A stretch of DNA of 17,536 bases from an uncultured Oscillospiraceae bacterium (lineage in GTDB: Bacteria; Bacillota; Clostridia; Oscillospirales; Oscillospiraceae). The stretch lies in contig CAKTSA010000032.1 of assembly GCA_934597585.1 (NCBI GenBank), forward strand, positions 1 to 17,536, in the 5' to 3' direction. Position numbers and translations under genes: made by a program. The notes beneath the pieces were generated by a model. That model ran no database searches, was not told the origin of the DNA, and was given only the letters and a program-made list of their open reading frames with translations. Shown one piece after another: positions 7,370 to 14,200 of this stretch (its first letter is position 1; the number at the start of each line of letters is the position of its first letter).

Positions 7370-8707
7370 TTATTCCTTTACCACGGCACATGAGGAGACG
7401 CCGTAATACTGCAGGCAGTCGATCACCTGCCGGTCGATCCGTTCGCCGCAGACGGCCAGCGGAATGGCGGGGGGACAGCTGATGGCGGCGGCCGCAGAGA
7501 TGCGGCTCAGGCATTGCTCCGGCGGCAGCAGCTCACTCTCCGCCAGCATGGCCTGGCGGGGCGTCATCACCCGCTCCGGCCGGGGGAGCTGCGGCGGCAC
7601 ATCGGCGACAGGCACTCTGTGCGGCAGGTCCAGCAGAACAGCTTCCAGCCGCTTCAGATCATCGGCACTGTTATAGGGCGTCAGCATCAGCACCACGTAG
7701 TCCGGGTCGTAAAATTCCGGGTACATGCCGTGCTGCTCCAGCAGCTCGGCCAGTTCGGTCCCCGTGTAGCCGAGGACTTTGGGCGATAGGGTGAGTTTCA
7801 GCGGTTCATCCCCCAATAGGGGGAATTTATTGGTACATAAACGGCCTTTTAGGGTGCAGATCTGGTACATAAACGCCGTTAATTTCCCCCGAAAATCTGC
7901 CATTCTGTCGTTGGCGGCGTCCAGGGACTGCAGAATGAGATAGGACGGGCTGCTGGAGCCGAACAGGGACATGGACGCCTTGGCCTGCCGGGCCAGCAGC
8001 GCCGGGGCGCTGTGGGCAATATGCAGGTATGCCCCACCGGTGACGACCCCAAGGGTCTTATGGGCGGAATCACAGCACATGTCGGCCCCCAGGTCCATGG
8101 GATGCAGGGACCGGGGTAGGAATTTCAGGTATGCACCGTGGGCGTTGTCCACCAGCAGCAGGACGCCGAAGGCATGGCAGGCCTCTGCAATGCCGCGGAT
8201 ATCCAATGTGTTTCCCAGGTAATCCGGGCTGGTCACATAGACCGCCGTGGGCCTCCAAGCGCTTCCCTCCAGCGTCCGGCGCACCTGGTCCGGCGTGATG
8301 GGACAGGCCACGTAGGAGGCTGCCGCTTCCGGATAGAGCCATTGGATATCCATATCCAGCAGGGCGGCGGCGTTGATGAAGGCCTTGTGGGCGTTGCGGG
8401 CCGCCAGGATGCGGGGCCTCTCCCCCTTTGACGCGGCATACAGCGCCGTCAGATGCAGCATGGTCTGGATGCACAGGGTGGAGCCGCCGGTGGAGTAGAC
8501 GGTGTGGGCGCCGAACAGAGCGCTGGCCTGGGTCTCGCTCTCGGCGATGATGCCGTCGGCGGTGAACAGCTCGTCGGCGCCGTCGATCTCGGTGATGTCC
8601 CAGGGCTCGAAGCCCAGAAACGGAGCCCCTTTATGGCCCGGCATGTGGAGGCGGACGGCGGCGCTCTCCTGATAGCGGCGGACGAAGTCGCAGATGGGGG
8701 TACTCAT
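7370..8707 (-). CDS. PLP-dependent Orn/Lys/Arg decarboxylase-like enzyme
   Basis: This 445-residue fold-type I PLP protein is of the Bacillus SpeA-like Orn/Lys/Arg decarboxylase family. Motifs are HMPGHKG (21-27), the cofactor phosphate loop STGGSTLC (72-79), RNAHKAF (104-110), VDNAHGAY (186-193) with the aspartate that contacts the PLP ring nitrogen, and the Schiff-base Lys217 in DSAHKTLG. A smaller C-terminal domain contains TPYNSADDL and the late ISCPPAIPL segment. Length is shorter than inducible decarboxylases but normal for this subgroup. The ATG at 8707 overlaps the maturase stop in ATGA, showing translational coupling to the SCIFF maturase. An AT-rich patch with an internal repeat lies at about 7805-7905. 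The substrate (arginine, lysine or something linked to the SCIFF peptide) is unknown. Confidence 0.82.
   Translation of the reverse strand: MSTPICDFVRRYQESAAVRLHMPGHKGAPFLGFEPWDITEIDGADELFTADGIIAESETQASALFGAHTVYSTGGSTLCIQTMLHLTALYAASKGERPRILAARNAHKAFINAAALLDMDIQWLYPEAAASYVACPITPDQVRRTLEGSAWRPTAVYVTSPDYLGNTLDIRGIAEACHAFGVLLLVDNAHGAYLKFLPRSLHPMDLGADMCCDSAHKTLGVVTGGAYLHIAHSAPALLARQAKASMSLFGSSSPSYLILQSLDAANDRMADFRGKLTAFMYQICTLKGRLCTNKFPLLGDEPLKLTLSPKVLGYTGTELAELLEQHGMYPEFYDPDYVVLMLTPYNSADDLKRLEAVLLDLPHRVPVADVPPQLPRPERVMTPRQAMLAESELLPPEQCLSRISAAAAISCPPAIPLAVCGERIDRQVIDCLQYYGVSSCAVVKE
7810..7890. repeat. AT-rich patch with 13-bp direct repeat and small palindrome inside the PLP-enzyme gene
   Basis: TGGTACATAAACG occurs exactly at 7831-7843 and 7863-7875. 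CCCCC-AATA-GGGGG forms a hairpin at 7810-7823, and a second C-run (TTTCCCCC) ends at 7890 as its partial mirror. The two repeat copies are read in different codon phases, so the similarity is at the DNA level. Codons here (TTA, CTA, AAA, TGT) differ from the CTG/GGC-rich rest of the gene, yet the reading frame stays open. Confidence 0.55.
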
Positions 8708-10089
8708 TGAGCGCCGCCCAGCTCGCGGGCCACGGCCACCATAATGGCACACTCCATGCGCTTGCGGAACAGCTCACAGCCCGCCTCATAGACGCCCCGG
8801 ACGGAGCCGGTGGCGTGGTAGGCGTTGGCGGCGCAGCCGCCGGAGCAGTACAGCCGCGCCCAGCAGTCGCGGCATTCCTCGTGGGCGTAGACGTTGCAGG
8901 AGGCGAACTCCTCCTGGATGGCGTGGTTGTCCACGCCGTGCCAGATATCGCCCAATCGGAACTTCTCATCGCCTACGAACTGGTGGCAGGGGTACAGATC
9001 GCCCCAGGGGGTGACGGCCATGTACTCGGTACCGGAGCCGCAGCCGGAGATACGCTTATAGATGCAGGGGCCGCCCTTCAGGTCGATCATGTAGTGGTAG
9101 AAAGTAAAGGGCTTGCCCTCTTTGTCCCGCTGCAGCATCAGCTCCGCCAGCTTTTCGTACTGGTCCATGACGATGGCTCTGTCCGCCTCGGTCAGGGCGG
9201 AGGGATCACCGGCGGCGGTCACCACAGGCTCCATGCTCAGCTCGGAGAAGCCCAGGTCCAGCATGGTTTTGATATCCGCCAGAAAGTCCGGGTTGGCGTG
9301 GGTGAAGGTGCCCCGCATGTAGTAGTTTTTGCCGTCCCGGGCGGCCACCAGCTTCTGGAACTTGGGGACGATCTTTTCCCAGCTGCCGTTGCCGGCGTAG
9401 TCCACACGGTAGCGGTCGTGGACCTCCTTACGGCCATCCAGGCTCAGCACCACGTTGCTCATCTCACGGTTGGCAAAATCGATGACATCATCGTCGATCA
9501 GCACGCCGTTGGTAGTCAGTGTAAAGCGAAAATGCTTGTTATGCTGCTTCTCGATGGAGCGGGCGTAGGCCACCAGCTGCTTCACCACGTCGAAGTTCAT
9601 CAGGGGCTCACCGCCAAAGAAGTCCACCTCCAGATTGTGGCGGGCGCCGGAATTCTCGATGAGGAAATCCAGGGCCCGCTTGCCCACCTCGTAGCTCATC
9701 AGGGCGCGGTCGCCGTGGTACTTGCCCTGGCTGGCAAAGCAGTAGGAGCAGTTGAGGTTGCAGGTGTGGGCAATATGCAGGCACAGGGCCTTGATGACGC
9801 CGGAGGTGCGGGCCTTCAGCTCGCCCGCCATGGGCTGGAAGGTATCCTGGGTAAACAGCTTGCCCGCCGCCTTCAGCTGGGCAATCTGGTCATAGCATTC
9901 GCCGATTTCTTCTGGCGTTACGCCCTCGGCAGTGCGGTACTTTTCGGTCAGTTGATGGATGATAGTATCGCGGCTCTGGGTCTCGAACAGGGCGATGATG
10001 TCATAGGCCAGCTCGTCCACCGCGTGGACAGATCCGGAGCAGATGTCCAGCACGATGTTGTAGCCGCCCAGTTGATATTGATGGATCAT
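8704..10089 (-). CDS. scfB: SCIFF peptide radical SAM maturase (thioether-forming)
   Basis: This 461-residue radical SAM/SPASM enzyme is expected to make a thioether cross-link in the SCIFF peptide encoded just upstream. Residues 1 to about 90 look like the peptide-binding N-terminal domain (MIHQYQLGGYNIVLDICSGS). The [4Fe-4S] radical SAM motif is C110-x3-C114-x2-C117 (HTCNLNCSYCFAS), followed by DFFGGEPLMN, the glycine-rich SAM-binding site. The SPASM region holds many cysteines (342, 350, 368, 398, 406, 409, 415, 419, 438), including CRDCWARLYCSGGC, for two auxiliary clusters. The start is the ATG at 10089, about 11 bases after AAGGG; a TTG three codons upstream is only 2 bases from that site and is less likely. 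Its stop overlaps the next start (ATGA). Confidence 0.93.
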   Translation of the reverse strand: MIHQYQLGGYNIVLDICSGSVHAVDELAYDIIALFETQSRDTIIHQLTEKYRTAEGVTPEEIGECYDQIAQLKAAGKLFTQDTFQPMAGELKARTSGVIKALCLHIAHTCNLNCSYCFASQGKYHGDRALMSYEVGKRALDFLIENSGARHNLEVDFFGGEPLMNFDVVKQLVAYARSIEKQHNKHFRFTLTTNGVLIDDDVIDFANREMSNVVLSLDGRKEVHDRYRVDYAGNGSWEKIVPKFQKLVAARDGKNYYMRGTFTHANPDFLADIKTMLDLGFSELSMEPVVTAAGDPSALTEADRAIVMDQYEKLAELMLQRDKEGKPFTFYHYMIDLKGGPCIYKRISGCGSGTEYMAVTPWGDLYPCHQFVGDEKFRLGDIWHGVDNHAIQEEFASCNVYAHEECRDCWARLYCSGGCAANAYHATGSVRGVYEAGCELFRKRMECAIMVAVARELGGAQ

Positions 10090-10122
10090 ATATTGCAATT
10101 CCCTTCATGGTATTGTTCACGC

Positions 10123-10150
10123 TAAAAATGCCGCCCGAAAGGGGCGGCAT
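10123..10150 (-). terminator. Internal terminator between the SCIFF peptide and its maturase
   Basis: On the minus strand ATGCCGCCC (10150-10142) pairs with GGGCGGCAT (10136-10128) and is followed by TTTTT. It lies about 20 bases after the SCIFF stop and 34 bases before the maturase start. No other promoter is seen in the gap, so the maturase probably depends on partial readthrough, giving much more peptide message than enzyme message. Confidence 0.8.
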
Positions 10151-10169
10151 CATAGTTTCAAGTACCCGA

Positions 10170-10319
10170 TTACTTGCTTTCCTTCTTCTCGCAGGCCTGG
10201 TTGGCAATACCGCAGCTGGTCTTGCAGGCGGACTGGCAGGAAGTCTGGCACTCGCCGCAGCCGCCGTTCTTGGCGCTCTGGCAGAGGTCACGAGTCTCGA
10301 TGGTATTGATGTGGTTCAT
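10170..10319 (-). CDS. scfA: SCIFF ribosomally made precursor peptide
   Basis: This 49-residue peptide belongs to the SCIFF family (six cysteines in forty-five residues), a clostridial ribosomally synthesised peptide modified by the adjacent radical SAM enzyme; its biological role is unknown. The leader MNHINTIETRDLC precedes the core CGECQTSCQSACKTSC (21-36) and a tail GIANQACEKKESK. It has seven cysteines: 13, 21, 24, 28, 32, 36 and 43. Cys13 is outside the usual six. Position 37 is Gly, where the characterised family member is remembered to use Thr as thioether acceptor. The start is ATG with GGGAGGA about 7 bases upstream. It has its own strong promoter and a terminator directly after it. 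Confidence 0.95.
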   Translation of the reverse strand: MNHINTIETRDLCQSAKNGGCGECQTSCQSACKTSCGIANQACEKKESK

Positions 10320-10352
10320 GATGAATGTCCTCCCATGTGATTATCTTATAAA

Positions 10353-10381
10353 GTTATATCACACCACTGTGCGCTTGTCAA
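10353..10381 (-). promoter_or_regulatory. Strong promoter of the SCIFF gene
   Basis: On the minus strand TTGACA (10376-10381) and TATAAC (10353-10358) have a 17-base spacer, and TG one base before the -10 adds an extended -10. This is the only promoter visible for the SCIFF peptide, maturase and PLP-enzyme genes. Confidence 0.82.
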
Positions 10382-10419
10382 TCAAAGTCGTGTAATTTTG
10401 GCGAAAATATCCGGCGGTA

Positions 10420-11328
10420 TCAGGCGCCGCAGCTGCCATCGTAGAAATGCTTGACAAAGTGGGTGAACTGCTGGGTCTGGCTGCTGACGGGCGCACCCCG
10501 GCGGCAGGCCACGTACAGCTTGCGGCGGGCACCGGCCTCCGGCAGCGGGAAAGTCAGCAGACGGCCGGCCTTTACCGCGTCCTCGGCGGCTTTTTCAGAG
10601 ATGATGGAGATGCCCAGACCTCCGGCCACCAGGTTTTTGATGGACTCCTGGTCGTTGAGGCGGGCGGTGATGGTCAGATCGCTCTCGTCCACGCCCATCT
10701 GCTCAAAGTAGGCGGAGATGCACTTTTTGCTGCCGCTGCCCTTCTCCCGCAGCAGCATGGGCTCACGGCAGATCTCCGGCAGCGTTATGCCGCCCTTTTC
10801 CGCAAATTGGCGGAAGTGGTCGTTGACCGGGGTGATCAGCACCATCTGGTCGGCATAGAAGGGCGTCAGCTCCAGCAGCTCCTCATGGACCTCGGCGCCG
10901 ATGAGGCCCACATCGAAGGCGCCGCACAGCAGGCCGTCCACGATGCCCTGACTGTCACTCTGGAACACGTGAAACTGCGACGTGGGACGGATGGCCCGGA
11001 AGGCGGGCAGGATCTCCGGCAGGATGTAGGCGGAGGGGATGGTGGACGCGCCGATGCGGATCATCTTCTCGTCCTCGTCGCTCCAGCTGCGCATAAGGTT
11101 GTCCCGCAGGTTTACAATGTTGCAGGCGCACTCGTACAGCTCCTGACCACGGGGCGTGACCTCCACGGATTTGGTGGTGCGGATGATAAGGCTGGTCTGG
11201 AATTCCTCCTCCAACTGCCGCACATGGGTGCTGATGGTGGGCTGAGAGAGGTATAATTTCTCCGCTGCCTTTGTGAAGCTTCTATACTTTACAACGGCGC
11301 AGAATGACTGCAATTGCTTCAGTTCCAT
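10420..11328 (-). CDS. Selenium-associated LysR family transcriptional regulator
   Basis: This 302-residue LysR-type regulator has a winged helix-turn-helix at residues 1-60 ([27 protein letters not shown]) and a periplasmic-binding-protein-like effector domain from about 87 onward, with [19 protein letters not shown] opening it and [11 protein letters not shown] near the end. LysR members of this kind are known next to yedE and selD in many clostridia and are thought to control selenium genes. The start is the ATG at 11328, with AGGAGG about 5 bases upstream; it lies inside the 3' end of the desulfurase gene (10-base overlap), so the two are one operon. An upstream in-frame codon at 11343 lacks a site. 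No terminator was clear downstream before the SCIFF promoter. Confidence 0.9.
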   Translation of the reverse strand: MELKQLQSFCAVVKYRSFTKAAEKLYLSQPTISTHVRQLEEEFQTSLIIRTTKSVEVTPRGQELYECACNIVNLRDNLMRSWSDEDEKMIRIGASTIPSAYILPEILPAFRAIRPTSQFHVFQSDSQGIVDGLLCGAFDVGLIGAEVHEELLELTPFYADQMVLITPVNDHFRQFAEKGGITLPEICREPMLLREKGSGSKKCISAYFEQMGVDESDLTITARLNDQESIKNLVAGGLGISIISEKAAEDAVKAGRLLTFPLPEAGARRKLYVACRRGAPVSSQTQQFTHFVKHFYDGSCGA

Positions 11329-12482
11329 GTGGCCCTCCTGCACAGCTCACGCAGGGCGGACAGGGCCGTGTCCACCTGCTGGGGCGTATTGTGATAGCCA
11401 AAGGAAAAACGGATGGTGCCGGTGGGATAGGTACCCAGCGTTCTGTGGGCATTGGGCGCACAGTGGAGGCCCACACGCACCATGATGCCGTATTCCTGGC
11501 CCAGGGCGTCGGCCACCAGGGCGGGGTCGGCGTTCTCCGGCACCACGGACACTACGCCTACCCGCCCCGTCGTGTCCCGGCGGCCCACCACCCGCAGGTT
11601 CGGGATCGACAGCGCACCGGTGAGGAACCGCTCCGTCAGCGCCAGCTCGTGGGTGCGGACGGCGTCGATGGTCTCCCTTTTCAGCCAGCAGAGGGCCTCA
11701 TGGAGGCCCATGATACCCGGCAGGTTCATGGTGCCGGCTTCGAATTTGTCGGGCATGAAGGCGGGCATGTGCTCCTCGTGGCTGACGCTGCCGGTGCCGC
11801 CGGCGATCAGCGGGTCGATCAGCGGCACCATATCCGGTCGGAGGATAAATCCGCCCACGCCCTGGGGTCCCAGGAGGCCCTTATGGCCGGTGAAGGCCAG
11901 GGCGTCGATGCGCATGGCTTCCATATCGATGGGCAGGACGCCCGCCGTCTGAGCGGTGTCCAGGATGAATTTCAGACCATGGGTATGGCAGAATGCCCCC
12001 ACTTCGGCTGCGGGCAGCACTGTGCCGCAGACGTTGCTGGCGTGGAGCATCACCACGGCGCGGGTGTTGGGACGCAGGAGCCCTGCCATGGCGGCAATAT
12101 CCAATGTGCCGTCCGGGCTGCAGGGGACGCGGTCAAAGGATACGTCCTGTGCTTGCAGCTGGGTCAGCGGACGCATGACGGCGTTGTGCTCCATGGCGGA
12201 GACCAGCACGTGGTCTCCGGACTTCAGAAAGCCCTTCAGGAGGACATTCAGGCTTTCGGTGATGTTGCGTGTAAAGACCACGTTGCGGCAGTCGGGGCCG
12301 TGAAACAACTCCGTCAGCAGCTGGCGGGTGTGCAGCACGGTTTCCTCCGCCTGATAGGCCTCGTCATAGCCGCCGCGGTTGATGTTGCAGCCGCAGTCGC
12401 TGATATAGTGATACACCGCCTCCGCCACGCCGGGGGCCTTTGGGAAGCTGGTGCTGGCGTTGTCCAGATAGATCCGTTCCAC
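11319..12482 (-). CDS. Cysteine desulfurase, EF2568/SufS-like class V aminotransferase
   Basis: This 387-residue PLP enzyme matches the cysteine desulfurase subgroup found beside selD (EF2568 type). It probably releases sulfur or selenium from cysteine or selenocysteine as a persulfide or perselenide for delivery to SelD. Motifs are the opening [19 protein letters not shown] (73-79), EHNAVMRP with His99, [10 protein letters not shown] (148-157), DTAQTAG with Asp175 and Gln178, the Schiff-base Lys201 in [12 protein letters not shown], and the catalytic loop [11 protein letters not shown] with Cys341. The start is GTG at 12482, with AAGGAG 9 bases upstream; no ATG is placed better. It shares an operon with the LysR gene and diverges from yedE, which supports a selenium role over general Fe-S assembly. 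Confidence 0.9.
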   Translation of the reverse strand: MERIYLDNASTSFPKAPGVAEAVYHYISDCGCNINRGGYDEAYQAEETVLHTRQLLTELFHGPDCRNVVFTRNITESLNVLLKGFLKSGDHVLVSAMEHNAVMRPLTQLQAQDVSFDRVPCSPDGTLDIAAMAGLLRPNTRAVVMLHASNVCGTVLPAAEVGAFCHTHGLKFILDTAQTAGVLPIDMEAMRIDALAFTGHKGLLGPQGVGGFILRPDMVPLIDPLIAGGTGSVSHEEHMPAFMPDKFEAGTMNLPGIMGLHEALCWLKRETIDAVRTHELALTERFLTGALSIPNLRVVGRRDTTGRVGVVSVVPENADPALVADALGQEYGIMVRVGLHCAPNAHRTLGTYPTGTIRFSFGYHNTPQQVDTALSALRELCRRATWN

Positions 12483-12518
12483 GGCCTCACGCTCCTTTTT
12501 TCCGACTCATTTTTTATT

Positions 12519-12547
12519 AGCTTACCACACATTTATTGGAAAAGCAA
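12519..12547 (-). promoter_or_regulatory. Possible promoter of the desulfurase-lysR operon
   Basis: On the minus strand TTGCTT (12542-12547) and TAAGCT (12519-12524) have a 17-base spacer, and TG precedes the -10 by one base. The -10 is weak, which would suit a promoter that needs an activator such as the LysR protein. Confidence 0.4.
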
Positions 12548-12562
12548 ATCTTTTGAGAGGAT

Positions 12563-12579
12563 ATATCTATAATTGATAT
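12563..12579. promoter_or_regulatory. Candidate LysR box between the divergent selenium operons
   Basis: ATATC (12563-12567) and GATAT (12575-12579) form an inverted repeat with a 7-base AT-rich centre, which fits the general T-N11-A form of LysR sites. It lies upstream of the -35 regions of both the desulfurase and yedE promoters, the normal place for LysR activation. Short AT-rich inverted repeats arise by chance, so this is a lead only. Confidence 0.4.
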
Positions 12580-12590
12580 TGGACATTCTG

Positions 12591-12619
12591 TCGACTATGG
12601 TGGTATGGTATGGTAAGAT
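12591..12619 (+). promoter_or_regulatory. Possible promoter of the yedE-tusA-DUF3343-selD operon
   Basis: TCGACT (12591-12596) and TAAGAT (12614-12619) are spaced by 17 bases with TG before the -10. The spacer contains TATGG three times (12596-12600, 12604-12608, 12609-12613). The start point would be about 20 bases before the yedE ATG, with GAGGAG at 12630-12635. Both boxes are imperfect. Confidence 0.4.
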
Positions 12620-12646
12620 ACTATATAAAGAGGAGAAAAATCCAAC

Positions 12647-13729
12647 ATGAATGTCAAACGCGAACGAATTCAGATCGTCATCGCCGGACTGATCATCGGT
12701 GTGATCGCATCGATGCTGGTCTTTTTCGGCAACCCCTCCAACATGGGCTTCTGCATCGCCTGCTTCCTGCGGGATACCGCCGGCGGTCTGGGGCTGCACC
12801 GGGCCGCCGCTGTGCAGTACATCCGGCCGGAGATCATCGGCCTGGTACTGGGCAGCTTCATTGTGGCGCTGTGTAAGAAGGAGTTCTCCGCCAAGGGCGG
12901 CAGCGCACCGGTGACCCGGTTTGTGCTGGGCTTCTTTGTGATGGTGGGCTGCCTGATGTTCCTGGGCTGCCCCTTCCGCATGATCCTGCGTCTGGCGGGC
13001 GGCGACCTGAACGCGCTGCTGGGTCTGCTGGGCTTTGTGCTGGGTATTCTGGCCGGTGTGTTCTTCCTAAAGCGGGGCTACTCCCTGAAGCGCACCTATG
13101 CCCAGAGCAAGCTGGACGGCGTGATCTTCCCTGCCATCCAGGTGGTGGTGTTCATCCTGCTGGTGGCGGCTCCGGCCTTTATCTTCTTCACGGAAGCGGG
13201 CGGCGGCCCCGGCGCCAAGCACGCCGCTGTTGCCATCAGCCTGGCGGCCGGTCTTATCGTGGGCGCGCTGGCCCAGCGCACCCGCCTGTGCATGGTGGGC
13301 GGCATCCGGGACATCGTGCTGTTCCGTGAGCCGAAGCTGCTGATGGGCTTTGGCGCTATCCTGGTCAGCGCGCTGGTCTGCAATCTGATCCTCAACGGCG
13401 TGGACGAGGCCACCTTCTTCCATCTGGGCTTCGAGGGCCAGCCTATCGCCCATACCGACGGGCTGTGGAACTGCCTGGGCATGCTGCTGGTGGGCTTTGG
13501 CTGCGTGCTGCTGGGCGGCTGCCCCCTGCGCCAGCTGGTCATGTCCGGCGAGGGCAACTCCGACAGTGCCGTCACCGTGCTGGGCCTGATCGTGGGCGCG
13601 GCCTTCTGCCACAACTTTGGCCTGGCCTCCAGCGCCGATGGTCCCACCGCCGCCGGTAAGGTTGCCGTGCTGCTGGGCATCGCCGTGGTGGCGGCGATCG
13701 CCTGCCTGAACACCTTCAAGAAGAAATAA
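12647..13729 (+). CDS. yedE: YedE-like selenium metabolism membrane protein (putative selenium transporter)
   Basis: This 360-residue integral membrane protein of the YeeE/YedE family has about nine to ten hydrophobic helices. Relatives move thiosulfate or other sulfur species by passing them along conserved cysteines; the version linked to selD is the candidate selenium importer. Cysteine-bearing family motifs are SNMGFCIACFLRD (Cys36 and Cys39), FLGCPFR (Cys108), RTRLCMVGGIRD (Cys215) and LGGCPLRQL (Cys292). The tail FKKK is basic and cytoplasmic. The start is ATG; the site GAGGAG is 11 bases upstream, slightly far. It is the first gene of a four-gene operon, 13 bases before the TusA-like gene. 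Confidence 0.9.
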   Translation: MNVKRERIQIVIAGLIIGVIASMLVFFGNPSNMGFCIACFLRDTAGGLGLHRAAAVQYIRPEIIGLVLGSFIVALCKKEFSAKGGSAPVTRFVLGFFVMVGCLMFLGCPFRMILRLAGGDLNALLGLLGFVLGILAGVFFLKRGYSLKRTYAQSKLDGVIFPAIQVVVFILLVAAPAFIFFTEAGGGPGAKHAAVAISLAAGLIVGALAQRTRLCMVGGIRDIVLFREPKLLMGFGAILVSALVCNLILNGVDEATFFHLGFEGQPIAHTDGLWNCLGMLLVGFGCVLLGGCPLRQLVMSGEGNSDSAVTVLGLIVGAAFCHNFGLASSADGPTAAGKVAVLLGIAVVAAIACLNTFKKK

Positions 13730-13742
13730 GGAGAAACGAAAT

Positions 13743-13949
13743 ATGAAAGTTATTGACGCACGGGGTCTCTCCTGCCCCGAACCCGTGGTGCTGCTGCGCA
13801 GCGCTATGGAGAGCAAGGAGAACGCCTATCAGATCATTGTGGACAACCACGCCTCCCGGGAGAACACCACCCGCTATGCCCAGCATCAGGGCTATCAGGT
13901 GGCAGTGGACGAGAAGGACGGCGAGTGGACGCTGACCTTTACCAAGTGA
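13743..13949 (+). CDS. TusA/SirA-like carrier protein (YedF N-terminal domain only)
   Basis: This 68-residue protein is a single TusA/SirA domain that carries sulfur or selenium as a persulfide-type adduct. MKVIDARGLSCPEPVV is the family signature, with the acceptor Cys11 in the CPxP motif. The selenium-linked YedF protein usually has this domain plus a C-terminal DsrE-like half, for about 200 residues. Here the second half is absent and the gene ends cleanly, with no decay visible. It begins 13 bases after yedE with AAGGAG 9 bases before the ATG. Its stop overlaps the next GTG start. Position between a transporter and selD suggests it hands selenium toward SelD; this is inference. Confidence 0.88.
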   Translation: MKVIDARGLSCPEPVVLLRSAMESKENAYQIIVDNHASRENTTRYAQHQGYQVAVDEKDGEWTLTFTK

Positions 13950-14200
13950 CGTACATTGTGACCTTTTTTTCCCACTTCGGCGCGGTGCGGTATAAGCAGC
14001 TGTGCGGCGAACGGGGCATCTCCTGCCGCATGATGCCGGTGCCGAGAGACCTGAGCAGCAGCTGCGGCACCTGCGTCCGGTGCGAGGAGGACTATCTGCC
14101 GCCTGACAGAGCGTGTGCCGAGGAGATCGAGCAGATCGCCGCGTGGGACGGCGCGGGATATACCACCGTGTATCACACGGACGAAGCGGAGGACGGATGA
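13946..14200 (+). CDS. DUF3343 family protein, putative selenium/sulfur carrier
   Basis: This 84-residue cysteine-rich protein matches the DUF3343 family, which comparative genomics links to selenium use. The opening MTYIVTFFSHFGAVRYKQLC and the middle MMPVPRDLSSSCGTCVRC are family-like. Cysteines are at 20, 27, 40, 43, 46 and 57; the CGTCVRC cluster could hold a chalcogen or a metal. The start is set at GTG 13946, which overlaps the TusA-like stop in GTGA. An upstream GTG at 13925 adds seven residues that do not look like the family. There is no Shine-Dalgarno at the right distance, so translation is likely coupled to the gene before it. Its stop shares a base with the selD start. Confidence 0.82.
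   Translation: MTYIVTFFSHFGAVRYKQLCGERGISCRMMPVPRDLSSSCGTCVRCEEDYLPPDRACAEEIEQIAAWDGAGYTTVYHTDEAEDG

Noticed and set aside
8707..10125. 472-residue plus-strand open frame opposite the SCIFF maturase
   Set aside because: Shadow frame of the maturase with Val/Gly/His-rich composition and no recognisable domain.
11304..12572. 422-residue plus-strand open frame opposite the desulfurase
   Set aside because: Shadow frame; the minus-strand gene has all desulfurase motifs and a ribosome site.
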